Positions 1 to 8,404 of a stretch of DNA of 64,000 nt are shown one piece after another; position 1 is the first letter of the stretch, and each line of letters begins with the position of its first letter. The notes beneath the pieces are model-generated. The model was not told the origin of the DNA, made no database searches, and saw nothing but the letters and a program-made list of their open reading frames with translations. Source of the stretch: Microbacterium sp. GCS4 (lineage in GTDB: Bacteria; Actinomycetota; Actinomycetes; Actinomycetales; Microbacteriaceae). The translations under genes and the position numbers were made by a program. The DNA lies in assembly GCF_001262495.1 (NCBI RefSeq), contig NZ_LGYE01000002.1, positions 362,368-426,367 of the forward strand, in the 5' to 3' direction.

Positions 1-8
1 CGGGTCAT

Positions 9-26
9 GACGCGCCGTGGCGCGTC
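9..26 (-). terminator. Hairpin downstream of the DUF222/HNH gene
   Basis: Two 7-base arms (GACGCGC and GCGCGTC) pair perfectly around a 4-base loop, 25 bases past the stop codon of the leftward endonuclease gene. No T-run follows, so this is only a possible transcription end. Confidence 0.3.
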
Positions 27-50
27 GGGGTACGGATCGGCCTGCCGATC

Positions 51-1661
51 TCATCCAGCCCTGGCGAGCACGGCGGGCTGTCTCGTGGCACGTGGTTGCG
101 GAGACGTCATCGGTGCGCTGAGCCGAGGCGCGCGCCATCGTCCTGTCGGATCCCACCAGGCCGGCCCCCTGATCTCCGGGACGCCCTGGTTCATCCTGAT
201 CTCCCAGCCCGAGGAACCCAGGCTGCGATGATGCCACCAGCACAGCGGCACGCCGTTGTCGGTGTGGGTGGGTCCGCCGCGGGCGTGCTCTGTGACGTGA
301 TGGATCTCGCACCAGGACGCCGGTACGTGGCATCCCGGGATCAGGCACTCCCTGTCGCGCGCGATGATGGCCCGACGCTGGTGTGCGGTGAACACCCGAT
401 CGGTGGAGCTGATGCCGATGATGCGTCCGCCATCCATGGTCACCCGCTGGATCGTGCCTGTGCAGCCGATCTGTGCGGCGATGCTCACTGGAACCTGATT
501 CTGCGCGCCGGTGACGCTCGCTCGCCCGGTCCCGGATGAGAGGTCGGCGACGTCCACCGTCACGACGAGAGTCGGGGCCGCCCCGCCGAGAGAGGGCATG
601 TCGTGGTGCCGTGCGGCGATGCCGATTGCGGCAGCGAGAGCGTCGTGCCGCTTCTGCGCCGCAGTACGGTCGTCGATCACCCGGCGCGGGTCGTCATTGA
701 AGGGATCCCGTCGCGAGGTCACGGTCTCAGGGACTGCGTCGGCGTCTACGTCTCCGTCCGTGTACGCGGCGGCGGCGTCGGCGTCGGCATGTGCGCTTTC
801 GTCGTCGTCGGCGTCGTCCGGACTCTCACCGCCGGCAGCGGGCAGGAACCGCACTCCCGGTGGTGGAGGCCCATCGCCCTTGGGATTGTTCTGCGCGTCG
901 AGGACGAGTTCGAGTTGTGCCGCGACCTCGGGGGTCAGTGCGCCTGATATCGACCGCAGCCCGTCGCGCAGGCGTCCGATCGTGATGCCTCGGCGGCGCG
1001 CGGCGTCATCGCGGGGCTCATCGCCGTCGGGGTCGAGCAGTGTGGCGATGATCTCGGCGAGAAGGCGAAGGTCTTCGGGCATGGGCGCAGGGCCCCGCGA
1101 TGCGTCGCGGACCGAATCGCCGGGGGAGTCGTCGTCGGCGCCGGACTCGTCGTCAGCGGCGGACTCGTCGTCGCGCACGCCACGCGCCGCCTCGGCGAGG
1201 CAGTCATCGGCTTCGAGCCGTTCATCGAGGCCGATCCGGTACGACACCTTCTCGATGGGGGCTGTCGCGGCGAGCAGTCCCGCCACGCCTACTGCGCCGC
1301 TCAGCAGCGCGTCCCGCAAAGCGGGCCATCGCGCAGGCAGCCGCTCGCCCGACACGATGCTGATGTCGCGACGGCACGCGTCGACCGCCTTGCCGACACG
1401 CGTCGCGCCCGCCGTGTCGATCAACAGAGCGCGTCGCAGCAGCTCGTTCTCGGTGCGACACCCCGCAGAATGCGGGAACTCGCTGTCACCCGATGCGACG
1501 GTTTCAACGACGACCGCCTCTGCACGGCGGAACACGGCTCCCGCTGCCGCCAGCACCTCGATACGCTCGCGGGGAGCAAGCCCGGCGAGCGCATCGTCGG
1601 CCAGCACCCGATCAAGGTCGGAGACGACCTGATCGAGCAGGAGGCTGAGGTGCGATGTCAT
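51..1661 (-). CDS. DUF222 / HNH endonuclease (13E12 repeat family)
   Basis: This 536-residue protein has an N-terminal DUF222 region and a C-terminal HNH nuclease zinc/metal finger. The finger shows CLIPGC, then CEIHHV, then the His-rich LCWWHH, followed by the usual GWEI and a [12 protein letters not shown] tail. A long acidic Asp/Glu-rich linker lies mid-protein. The family is multicopy in Actinobacteria, sometimes linked to mobile DNA, and its role is not settled. I chose the ATG at 1661 because upstream in-frame codons run through simple hexamer repeats and translate into low-complexity His/Pro/Thr sequence. The gene stands alone and nothing suggests an operon. The family call is firm; the cellular function is unknown. 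Confidence 0.88.
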   Translation of the reverse strand: MTSHLSLLLDQVVSDLDRVLADDALAGLAPRERIEVLAAAGAVFRRAEAVVVETVASGDSEFPHSAGCRTENELLRRALLIDTAGATRVGKAVDACRRDISIVSGERLPARWPALRDALLSGAVGVAGLLAATAPIEKVSYRIGLDERLEADDCLAEAARGVRDDESAADDESGADDDSPGDSVRDASRGPAPMPEDLRLLAEIIATLLDPDGDEPRDDAARRRGITIGRLRDGLRSISGALTPEVAAQLELVLDAQNNPKGDGPPPPGVRFLPAAGGESPDDADDDESAHADADAAAAYTDGDVDADAVPETVTSRRDPFNDDPRRVIDDRTAAQKRHDALAAAIGIAARHHDMPSLGGAAPTLVVTVDVADLSSGTGRASVTGAQNQVPVSIAAQIGCTGTIQRVTMDGGRIIGISSTDRVFTAHQRRAIIARDRECLIPGCHVPASWCEIHHVTEHARGGPTHTDNGVPLCWWHHRSLGSSGWEIRMNQGVPEIRGPAWWDPTGRWRAPRLSAPMTSPQPRATRQPAVLARAG

Positions 1662-1841
1662 ATCCCGATTCAACTCGGGGCCACCGACATTCAGAGCCGC
1701 ACGGACGCACTTTTTCCCCAGTTCAGGAGATATTCCGGAACTCGGTGGCGAGATCTCGGCATATCGCGAATTCCGCGCCGGAGGCGCAGGTCCGGGCGGG
1801 CGGGAGAGTGCGCATGCGGGCCGGCGCGATGGTGTGTTCGC

Positions 1842-2085
1842 GTGCGGGTGCGGGTGCGGGTGCGGGTGCGGGTGCGGGCGCCCGTGCGGATGGCTGTGGG
1901 TGCGCATGCGGGCCGGTGCGATGGTGTTCGTGTTCGTGTTCGTGTTCGTGTGCGTGTGCGCGTGCGGGTGCGGATGGCTGTGGGTGCGGGTGCAGATGGC
2001 TGTGGGTGTGGGTGTGGGTGTGGGGTGGGGGTGGTGCGGGTCGGGACGCGGGTGGGTGCAGGTGCAGGTGCAGGTGCGGGTGCGG
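1842..2085. repeat. Composite hexamer microsatellite with G-quadruplex motif
   Basis: Four different 6-bp tandem arrays lie close together: GTGCGG x6 at 1842-1877, GTGTTC x4 at 1924-1947, GTGGGT-type x4 at 2002-2025, and GTGCAG x3 at 2056-2073 running into GTGCGG x2. The third array continues into a G-run series at 2004-2031 (GGG, GGG, GGG, GGGG, GGGGG with 1-3 base spacers) that fits the G-quadruplex pattern. The 655-base gap 1662-2316 has no convincing gene. Besides these arrays it holds only an AT-richer patch near 1710-1770 that could carry the endonuclease promoter. Confidence 0.9.
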
Positions 2086-2262
2086 GGATGTGCAGCCCCA
2101 GCGGGCGCGGCGTGTGCGTCCGGGCGCACGGCGCGGACGCGCACACGACAGGGCGGGCGTGCACAGGTCGGCACCGGCATCCTTCGCGCGTCTCGCCCAC
2201 GGCATCCGCTCTGTCAACCCACTGTCGCGACGTCCGATCCCCGCGGAGGCTGGCCCCTTCGC

Positions 2263-2290
2263 ACGAGACACGAGACACGAGACACGAGAA
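2263..2290. repeat. 7-bp tandem repeat (ACGAGAC) x4
   Basis: Four head-to-tail copies of ACGAGAC, the last ending in A, lie just upstream of the ribosome-binding site (GAGGAGGAA at 2302-2310) of the dehydrogenase gene. A change in copy number here would alter the 5' untranslated region. Confidence 0.85.
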
Positions 2291-2316
2291 TCACGACGCA
2301 CGAGGAGGAAAGCATC

Positions 2317-3502
2317 ATGAAGGCACTGACCTGGCAGGGAACCCGCACCGTGACGGTAGAGGACGTCCCCGACCCGGTGATCCAGCGACCGACGGATGCG
2401 ATCGTGAGGATCACGTCGTCGGCGATCTGCGGATCCGACCTCCACCTCTACGAGCTGCTCGGACCGTTCCTCGACCGCGGCGACATCCTCGGGCACGAGC
2501 CGATGGGCGTCGTGGTCGAGGTGGGCGATGCGGTCACGACCCTCGCGGTCGGGGATCGCGTTGTCATCCCGTTCACGATCTCGTGCGGGGAGTGCTTCTT
2601 CTGCCGTCAGGGCCTGCAGTCGCAGTGCGAGACGACGCAGGTGCGCGAGTACGGCAGCGGAGCGACGCTGTTCGGCTACACGAAGCTCTACGGTCAGGTG
2701 CCGGGGCGGCCAGGCGGAGTATCTCCGCGTGCCGCTCGCGGACTACAACCACATCACGGTCGCCTCCGACCTGCCGGATGAGCGCTACCTGTTCCTCAGC
2801 GACATCCTGCCGACGGCCTGGCAGGGCGTCGAGTATGCGAACGTCCCCGACGGCGGGACGCTCGCCGTCATGGGGCTCGGACCGGTCGGACAGTTCGCGG
2901 CGCGCATCGGCGTGCACCGCGGATACCGCGTGCTCGCCGTCGATCCCGTCCGGGAACGCCGCGAGATGGCGGCCCGACACGGAGTGGAGGCCTTCGACCT
3001 GACGGACGACGTCGTCGCGGAACTGCGCGACCTCACCGAAGGTCGGGGAGCGGATGCCGTGGTCGACGCGGTCGGCATGGAGGCGCACGGCAATCCCGGG
3101 GTGGGGGTGGTGCAGCGCGCGGTGGGCATGCTGCCTGACCCGCTCGCCCGCCAGCTCATGGACAAGGCCGGGATCGACCGTCTCGCGGCCCTGCACGCGT
3201 CGATCGACCTCGCCAGACGCGGCGGCACGGTCTCGTTGAGCGGCGTGTACGCGGGCGACGCCGACCTCATGCCCATGAAGACCATGTTCGACAAGCAGCT
3301 CAGTCTGCGGATGGGCCAGTGCAACGTGAAGCGGTGGATCGACGACCTCATGCCGCTCGTCGAGGACCTCTCCGATCCGCTCGGCGTCATGGATCTGGTG
3401 ACCCACGACGCCCCGCTCGAGGAGGCGCCGGGACTCTACGAGACCTTCCAGCGCAAGGAGGACGGCTGCATCAAGGTCGTACTGCACCCGTCCGCCGTGT
3501 GA
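2317..3502 (+). pseudogene. Zinc-dependent alcohol dehydrogenase (formaldehyde-dehydrogenase-like), frameshifted
   Basis: The first frame, from an ATG behind a strong GAGGAGG, encodes the GroES-like half: the zinc ligand region ICGSDLH, GHEPMG and the structural-zinc series CGECFFC...C. At 2703-2706 one extra G in a GGGG run shifts the frame, and the rest ([10 protein letters not shown], a Rossmann motif GLGPVGQFAA, and the tail ending FQRKEDGCIKVVL) continues one frame over to 3502. Removing one G restores a ~395-residue glutathione-independent formaldehyde-dehydrogenase-like enzyme. Both halves keep normal codon use, so the lesion is recent or a sequencing error. As written the product would be cut short. 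Substrate unknown. Confidence 0.8.
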
Positions 3503-3538
3503 CCGCAGACCGGGTGCACGGCTACGCGGAGGGGCGCG

Positions 3539-3976
3539 TCACTCGGCGCGTCCCTCCGCGAGGTACGCCAGCCGGTGCAGGGTCTCGCTGTTGCGCCAGC
3601 ACAGCAGCGGGGTCGTGACGAGCCCGGGCAGCAGGGTCGCCGGTCCCGACACGGGCTCCTCATCGATCCGCACCATGCACCGGTGGCCGTAGGAGCGCAC
3701 GCGCAGCGTGACGCGGGCCTCTCCGATGGGCCAGCCGCGCGCCCGCATGACCATGCGGTTCGGCGGCGACCAGTCCTCGACCACGGTGGTGTCGTCGAGC
3801 AGGAACGGCCAGACGCCCACCGAATGGTGCAGTTCCGCGCCGCGCTGCGGCCAGGCCTCGTCGACGTCGCGCATGCGCGACGCGCCGACCACCCAGGCCG
3901 GGTACAGCCAGGCGTCGCCCAGCACCCGGAACACATCGTCCGGACGGCAGTTCATGATGCGGACGTTCTTCGCCAT
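3539..3976 (-). CDS. SRPBCC / polyketide-cyclase-like protein
   Basis: This 145-residue protein starts MAKNVRIMNC and has the DVFRVLGDAWLYPAWVVGA and LHHSVGVWPF features typical of the START/SRPBCC helix-grip fold, a lipid- or aromatic-binding cavity used by many small proteins. No catalytic residues can be assigned. The start at 3976 is preceded by GGGAG at the right distance; an upstream extension lacks such support. The gene converges on the broken dehydrogenase with 36 bases between. The function is not known. Confidence 0.75.
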   Translation of the reverse strand: MAKNVRIMNCRPDDVFRVLGDAWLYPAWVVGASRMRDVDEAWPQRGAELHHSVGVWPFLLDDTTVVEDWSPPNRMVMRARGWPIGEARVTLRVRSYGHRCMVRIDEEPVSGPATLLPGLVTTPLLCWRNSETLHRLAYLAEGRAE

Positions 3977-4157
3977 GACGGGCTCCCTTCGTCTCTCGCA
4001 TGCTCGCCCCCGTCGCCGGTCGTACCCAGGGGGTTGACGTGCGGGGCGAGGGGCGTCAGCGACCTGGCTGCCACACGAAGCGCGCGTGTCAAGGGGGAAT
4101 CGCGCGGGCCCGATCGGAGGGATGCTGTACACCCACCCACCGACGAGAGGAGCAACC

Positions 4158-4361
4158 ATGTCGGACACCGGATCCGCCGATGAGACGCCGATGATCCCCG
4201 AGGAGCTCGTCCCGCGACAGACGTCGGACGACCCCGTCGCGAACGACCCGGATGCCGCCGGCGTCGCGAACGAGGAGGACGAGGCCGGTCACGGCCACGC
4301 CGACCACCGCCACGGACAGGACGAGGACGACGACAGGATCGACCTGAACGACCTCGCCTGA
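4158..4361 (+). CDS. Small acidic protein, unknown
   Basis: A 67-residue protein rich in Asp, Glu and His, with a GHGHADHRHGQ stretch near the C-terminus and the ending DRIDLNDLA. It has no signal peptide or membrane segment. The start is set by GAGAGGAG 7 bases before the ATG. The His/Asp cluster could bind metal, but that is a guess. The last codons form the first unit of a 28-bp tandem repeat that continues past the stop. Confidence 0.6.
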   Translation: MSDTGSADETPMIPEELVPRQTSDDPVANDPDAAGVANEEDEAGHGHADHRHGQDEDDDRIDLNDLA

Positions 4362-4422
4362 CCGGCCCGGTCTGAACGGCCTCGCCTGACAGGCCCGGTC
4401 TGAACGACCCTGCCTGAACGGC
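4344..4422. repeat. 28-bp tandem repeat spanning a stop codon
   Basis: Units begin at 4344, 4372 and 4400, each opening CTGAACG, with few differences. The first contains the final codons and stop of the acidic small protein. The rest of 4362-4611 has no gene; at about 4510-4575 it holds a second loose repeat of GGCATC(G/C)G(C)-type words. Confidence 0.8.
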
Positions 4423-4611
4423 GCAGAGACCGCCGACCGCTCCCTCGCGGTCGGCCCACGGCGCCCGCCGCTCGGATTCCCCCTTCCGCGTGCGGTGGGC
4501 GTCGCTCGCGTCCGGCATCCGCCCGGCATCGCGCGTCCGCTCGGCATCGCGCATCCGCCCGGCATCCGACCCCGCCCGATCCTGCGTCCTGCATCCGATC
4601 CGCGGCCGGAT

Positions 4612-5595
4612 TCAGCCGCGCCCCGACCTGTCGGTCCCCTCGGGCAGCGACTCGGTGGGCACGATCACGATCTCCTGAATCTTCCAGTCGAGGTCCGTGA
4701 TGCGCTCCTCGAGGTCCGTGATGTCCTCGAGCGACACGCGTCCCCGGCGCGGTACCACGAACGCCTCGACGTGGAACACCTGCCCCTGATCCCGCATCCT
4801 CACCGACGCCTCCTTGACCCACGGGCGCGAGCGCATGGTCGACAGGATGTCGCCGGCCAGCGGATGCGGCTCACTGCTGTCGAATGTGCGCGCACGCTGG
4901 TCCATGAGATCGATCACGGCGGTCTTGGTGTTCTTCACCCCGTCCCAGATGATGCCGAGGGAGATGAAGAGCGCGGCTGCGCCGTCGAGCCACCACAGGC
5001 CGACGCCCACTCCCAGCACGCCGACGATCGATGCGACCGTCGTCTGCCAGTCCGCCTTCGCCATGTCGGCGTCGGCGTACAGCAGTTTGTTGTGCAGCAC
5101 GGGCGCGAGCTTCGACTTCGCCGGACCGTAGAAGAACACCGGACCCACGATCACGACCGCCATGACGGCGACCATGAGCCACCCGAGCCACACCGTCTGG
5201 CCGAACAGCACGACCGTCCCGATCGTCGGATGCTCGGCCGTGACCAGTCCGACGACGGCTTCGCGGGCGAGGTTGAGGCCCACGGCGAGCAGCGCGACGC
5301 CGGCGACGAGGTGTCCGACGCCCATGGCACGATGCAGACCGTAGGGATGCTTCACGGTCGGTCGACGACGGACGAAGATCAGCGCCGTGAGGAAGGCGAT
5401 CTGCGGGACGAGCGAGAGCATGTCCTCGATCCACGCCGTCCGCATGGCCTGGGAGTTGCCGACGACGAGCGCGATCACGGCGATCGTCACGGCGGTGTAG
5501 ACGATCGTGAACCACTCCCAGCGGACCGCCTTGCGCAGAGCGGTCTGCTGCTCCTCCGGCAGCTCGGTGCGGCCGATGCGGCCGATGCGGCTCAC
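4612..5595 (-). CDS. Cation diffusion facilitator family transporter
   Basis: A 327-residue integral membrane protein. It has a Tyr/Trp-rich first helix region (WEWFTIVYTAVTIAVIALVVG), the cytoplasmic HPYGLHRAMG motif, a helix pair with YADADMAKADWQTT (the Asp-containing metal site of CDF helix 5) and a ~75-residue C-terminal domain ending in an acidic, amphipathic ferredoxin-like fold. CDF proteins export Zn, Mn, Fe or Co by proton antiport. The GTG start at 5595 overlaps the TGA of the upstream lipoprotein gene as GTGA, which suggests translational coupling. The exact metal cannot be inferred. Confidence 0.83.
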   Translation of the reverse strand: MSRIGRIGRTELPEEQQTALRKAVRWEWFTIVYTAVTIAVIALVVGNSQAMRTAWIEDMLSLVPQIAFLTALIFVRRRPTVKHPYGLHRAMGVGHLVAGVALLAVGLNLAREAVVGLVTAEHPTIGTVVLFGQTVWLGWLMVAVMAVVIVGPVFFYGPAKSKLAPVLHNKLLYADADMAKADWQTTVASIVGVLGVGVGLWWLDGAAALFISLGIIWDGVKNTKTAVIDLMDQRARTFDSSEPHPLAGDILSTMRSRPWVKEASVRMRDQGQVFHVEAFVVPRRGRVSLEDITDLEERITDLDWKIQEIVIVPTESLPEGTDRSGRG

Positions 5596-6071
5596 GATCC
5601 GACCTCGTCGTCGAGGTGCCGCTCGAGCGCGCTGAGGAACGCGTTCTCGCCCAGGGGGACGAGAAGGACGATCGATCGTCCGTCCGCCCCGTCGATCCCG
5701 GGGTAGCCGCGGGTGACTCCGGCCCGGTCGACCCAGAGTGTCTGATCGGTCATCCCGCCGACGACGAGGTCGAGGTCGCCGCGTTCCAGCATCCCGACCA
5801 GCGTCTCCTCCGAGGCCTCGGTCCATTCGACGTCGGCGTCGAGGTCGTCCGCGAAGCCCTCGACCAGGGTGGGCAGGCTGCCGGTCGGCTCGTCCGACGC
5901 CCCGCCGGAGATGAGCCCGGGATCGGCGGACCAGCCCACGCGCAGCTCGCCGTGCGTGACGCCCTCGAGCGTGCCATCGGGGTCCGCGGGTACGGTGAGG
6001 CCGCAGCCGGACAGCCCGAGCGCGAGCGCGAGCGCGGTCCCGGCGACCGCCATGGATCGCATCGTTCTCAT
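5592..6071 (-). CDS. Small lipoprotein resembling part of a solute-binding protein
   Basis: A 159-residue protein with a signal peptide and lipobox LSGC, so it is probably anchored on the outer face of the membrane. The mature part (HGELRVGWSADPG, LPTLVEGFADDL, LERGDLDLVVGGMTD) looks like the first lobe of a family-3 (amino-acid type) solute-binding protein, but the chain is too short for both lobes. It is coupled by a 4-base overlap to a CDF metal transporter, so it may serve that transporter or be a remnant. An ATG 12 codons upstream is possible; I prefer 6071, which gives a clean signal peptide. Confidence 0.65.
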   Translation of the reverse strand: MRTMRSMAVAGTALALALGLSGCGLTVPADPDGTLEGVTHGELRVGWSADPGLISGGASDEPTGSLPTLVEGFADDLDADVEWTEASEETLVGMLERGDLDLVVGGMTDQTLWVDRAGVTRGYPGIDGADGRSIVLLVPLGENAFLSALERHLDDEVGS

Positions 6072-6184
6072 GACGTGATCGTCCTGCGGGTCGAGCGCCC
6101 GTAGCAATGCTGTTGACGCGCACCTCGGCGAACGCTAGCGAGGGCTGCGAGGAGCGGCCTCGGGCAGAGTGCGCACCCGCCCGC

Positions 6185-6190
6185 TACGGT
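6185..6190 (+). promoter_or_regulatory. -10 box (TACGGT) of a leaderless gene
   Basis: TACGGT ends 7 bases before the ATG at 6198, the spacing expected when transcription starts at the start codon. No Shine-Dalgarno sequence is present. Confidence 0.5.
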
Positions 6191-6197
6191 AGGGCAC

Positions 6198-7451
6198 ATG
6201 GCACCGGCCCTCCGCACCTTCGGGCGCATCCTCGCGCGGCACTGGCCCGCGCTGATGGCCTGGTACCTGGGCGGCGAGGCCGTGCACCGCCTGCTCATCG
6301 AGTTCGCGGGGTTCGTGGGCGGCCACACGACTCTCGGCGGTCTGCTGCTGCTGCCGCTCGCGGTGGCCGCCCGGCTCGTCTCCTACGTCGCGATGTACCT
6401 GACGGTGCGCCCGTCGCTGCCGCACAGCAGACGCGACGACGCCGGCGGCCCGCGGGAGTTCGCTTCGGCCACGCTCGCCGCGATCCTGCCCTTCTTCGCG
6501 TTCTACACCGCATGGGGGATGCTGGACGCGGATCAGATCGACTTCTTCCGCGTCGCGAGCGCCATCGCCCTCGCCGACTCCGGCTACCAACTCGACCAGG
6601 TGGGGGATCGGGGCGGCCTGATCGCGGTCGGCGCGCTGCCGGTCGCGGTGCTCGTGATCGCGCTCGCCGCCCGCCTCGTCTACATGCGTCTCGCGCCTCG
6701 ACTGCCGCGCTGGAGCGTCGTGCTGGCGGTGTACGCGGAGGTGCTCTGGACCTTCATGCTCTTCACGCTCGTCGCCCGCTGGTGGAGCGGCATCCTCGAC
6801 TGGATCGGGCAGCGCGAGGTCGTCGGCTGGCTGCAGGTCTTCGGCGACTGGTTCGCCGTGAACCTCGCCCCCGTCGCGGTCGTCTGGGAGGTGGCGACCT
6901 GGATCGTCGGCATCGTGATCGCCGCGGTCATCGTGCCGGCGGCGTGGCTCACGGTCGCCGGCGTCGTGTTCGGCACGACGTTCGACTCCACGCCGTCATT
7001 CGTCCGCTGGGGCGGGGGAGCGATGCGCGGTGCGCTCGCGAGCATCGCGCGCACGATCGTCCTGCGACTCGAAGGGCTGTGGGCGGCGGTCGCGGTGATC
7101 TGGCGCGGCGGCCCGCTGCTGTTCGGAGCGTACGCGGTCGCGTACGCGGCATGGGCGTGGGCGGAGCAGTCCGGCACTCGCGGAGCCCTGCTGCTGATCG
7201 GCGGGCACGAGAACGCGTTCTGGGCGGGCGTGTACCCACTGGTGGTCGTCGCGGTCGGCGCGATCGCGGAGCCGGTGCGTGTGGCGATCGTGGCCACCGC
7301 CTATGACAGCGTGATCGCGCGTCCGCAGGCCGGGCTCGACACCCGCCCCTCAGGGCTCGACGGCTCAGGGCTCGACGGTGAACCGGGCGGTCACATCGTC
7401 GCCGCCCTCGAGGTCGAGCCGGAACGGACCCTCGGCGTCGTCGGGGAGTAG
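6198..7451 (+). CDS. Polytopic membrane protein, unknown
   Basis: A 417-residue protein with about eight hydrophobic helices, for example around residues 10-45, 45-75, 90-115, 135-160, 170-195, 215-255 and 285-380. Trp is frequent near the helix ends. I recognise no family. The gene appears leaderless. Its 3' end overlaps the oppositely oriented gene ending at 7365 by 87 bases, and its last ~29 residues (GLDTRPSGLDGSGLDGEPGG onwards) are low-complexity, so the true functional end may be earlier. It faces a three-gene operon of membrane-anchored proteins and may belong with it. Confidence 0.7.
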   Translation: MAPALRTFGRILARHWPALMAWYLGGEAVHRLLIEFAGFVGGHTTLGGLLLLPLAVAARLVSYVAMYLTVRPSLPHSRRDDAGGPREFASATLAAILPFFAFYTAWGMLDADQIDFFRVASAIALADSGYQLDQVGDRGGLIAVGALPVAVLVIALAARLVYMRLAPRLPRWSVVLAVYAEVLWTFMLFTLVARWWSGILDWIGQREVVGWLQVFGDWFAVNLAPVAVVWEVATWIVGIVIAAVIVPAAWLTVAGVVFGTTFDSTPSFVRWGGGAMRGALASIARTIVLRLEGLWAAVAVIWRGGPLLFGAYAVAYAAWAWAEQSGTRGALLLIGGHENAFWAGVYPLVVVAVGAIAEPVRVAIVATAYDSVIARPQAGLDTRPSGLDGSGLDGEPGGHIVAALEVEPERTLGVVGE

Positions 7452-7850
7452 GAACACCAGCAGGATGCGGTACGGCGAGGACTCCGCGACGCATGACGAC
7501 TCGCCCTCACCGGAGGGCACGTCGAGTCCGGACCGCGAACTGAGCCAGGTGCGCGACGACGAGGGGTCGGTGAGCGTCGCCGGTCCGCACAGCGCGGCAT
7601 CCGTCCCGCCGCTCGATCGGAGACGGATGCTGAGGGTCCGCGTACCGGCCGGGGACTCGAACTCGCCCCACTCGGCCGGCCCGATCGAGAGGGTCTGCCC
7701 GGAGATGTCGACGTCGGTGTCGACCTCGACGACCCGATCGCCCGACCGCACCGAGGGCAGCACGTCGAGCCAGACGTAGGCGCCGATCACGGCGACTGTG
7801 GCGACCGCCAGGGCGAGGAGCGCAGTGCGCTGCCGCCGCCACCAGCTCAT
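7365..7850 (-). CDS. Membrane-anchored exported protein, unknown (operon gene 3)
   Basis: A 161-residue protein with a basic N-terminus (MSWWRRQR), one transmembrane helix at about residues 9-28 and a ~130-residue extracytoplasmic domain. The domain is rich in beta-prone segments and has two Cys (ALCGP and SSCVAE) that could form a disulfide. Its ATG overlaps the stop of the preceding gene as ATGA. No family recognised. It overlaps the convergent membrane-protein gene at its 3' end. Confidence 0.65.
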   Translation of the reverse strand: MSWWRRQRTALLALAVATVAVIGAYVWLDVLPSVRSGDRVVEVDTDVDISGQTLSIGPAEWGEFESPAGTRTLSIRLRSSGGTDAALCGPATLTDPSSSRTWLSSRSGLDVPSGEGESSCVAESSPYRILLVFLLPDDAEGPFRLDLEGGDDVTARFTVEP

Positions 7851-8404
7851 CGCGGCACCACCTCCGAACGGGTGAGCTCGACGCTCTCCGACCGATCGAG
7901 GTCGCCGAGATCGATCGTCACGACGATCAGGTCGTCGAGCTCCGAGGTGACGAAGTCGGTCGTGAGGCGGAGCTCGGCGGTGCCGGTCGACACGTCGGGA
8001 GGCAGCTCGAAAGCGAGCACGCCGACGGTGTCGATGCCCACTCGCAGCGCTGTGCCGCGCAGCGCCGCCGACGGCCGTTCGCTGGCGAGGAACACCCGAT
8101 CGCCGACCACGAGGGTCGCGAGCTGCACCGCGGCGTCGACCTCGGTCTGCGCCGCCGACGCCGTGATCCGCACGACGAGCCAGTTGCCCTCAGCGCTCCA
8201 CGAGCCGTCGGACACGGTGACCTCGTCGGCGAACACGGCATCCTCGACCGTGGCGACCAGGGCGCGGGAGGAGACCGTCTCGCCCGCTTCGCCGCGGAGC
8301 GTGAACGGGGCGAGCACGTCCTCCTCGGCGGGCGTCATCGCGGTCACGGCGCCGGCGCCGACCACGAGCACGGCGCCGAGGATCCAGGGGAGCGCGCGCC
8401 TCAT
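7847..8404 (-). CDS. Membrane-anchored exported protein, unknown (operon gene 2)
   Basis: A 185-residue protein. The N-terminal helix (LPWILGAVLVVGAGAVTAM) is a signal anchor, followed by a ~160-residue extracytoplasmic beta-rich domain (NWLVVRITASAAQTEVDAAVQLATLVVGDRVFL). The domain resembles the single-domain immunoglobulin-like DUF4352 type in length and pattern. That is a weak resemblance, not an assignment. It starts in a 4-base ATGA overlap with gene 1 and ends in a 4-base overlap with gene 3, so the three are made together. Confidence 0.65.
   Translation of the reverse strand: MRRALPWILGAVLVVGAGAVTAMTPAEEDVLAPFTLRGEAGETVSSRALVATVEDAVFADEVTVSDGSWSAEGNWLVVRITASAAQTEVDAAVQLATLVVGDRVFLASERPSAALRGTALRVGIDTVGVLAFELPPDVSTGTAELRLTTDFVTSELDDLIVVTIDLGDLDRSESVELTRSEVVPR

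Noticed and set aside
7..231. Short plus-strand open frames at the left edge
   Set aside because: They overlap the C-terminal HNH region of the endonuclease on the other strand and show no family features.
1662..2180. Extension of the endonuclease frame through the hexamer arrays to 2180
   Set aside because: The extra 173 codons are His/Pro/Thr low complexity from simple repeats and not part of the DUF222 family.
2317..3502. Programmed ribosomal frameshift in the dehydrogenase
   Set aside because: No slippery heptamer or downstream pseudoknot is evident and this family is not known for recoding. An extra G in a G-run is simpler.
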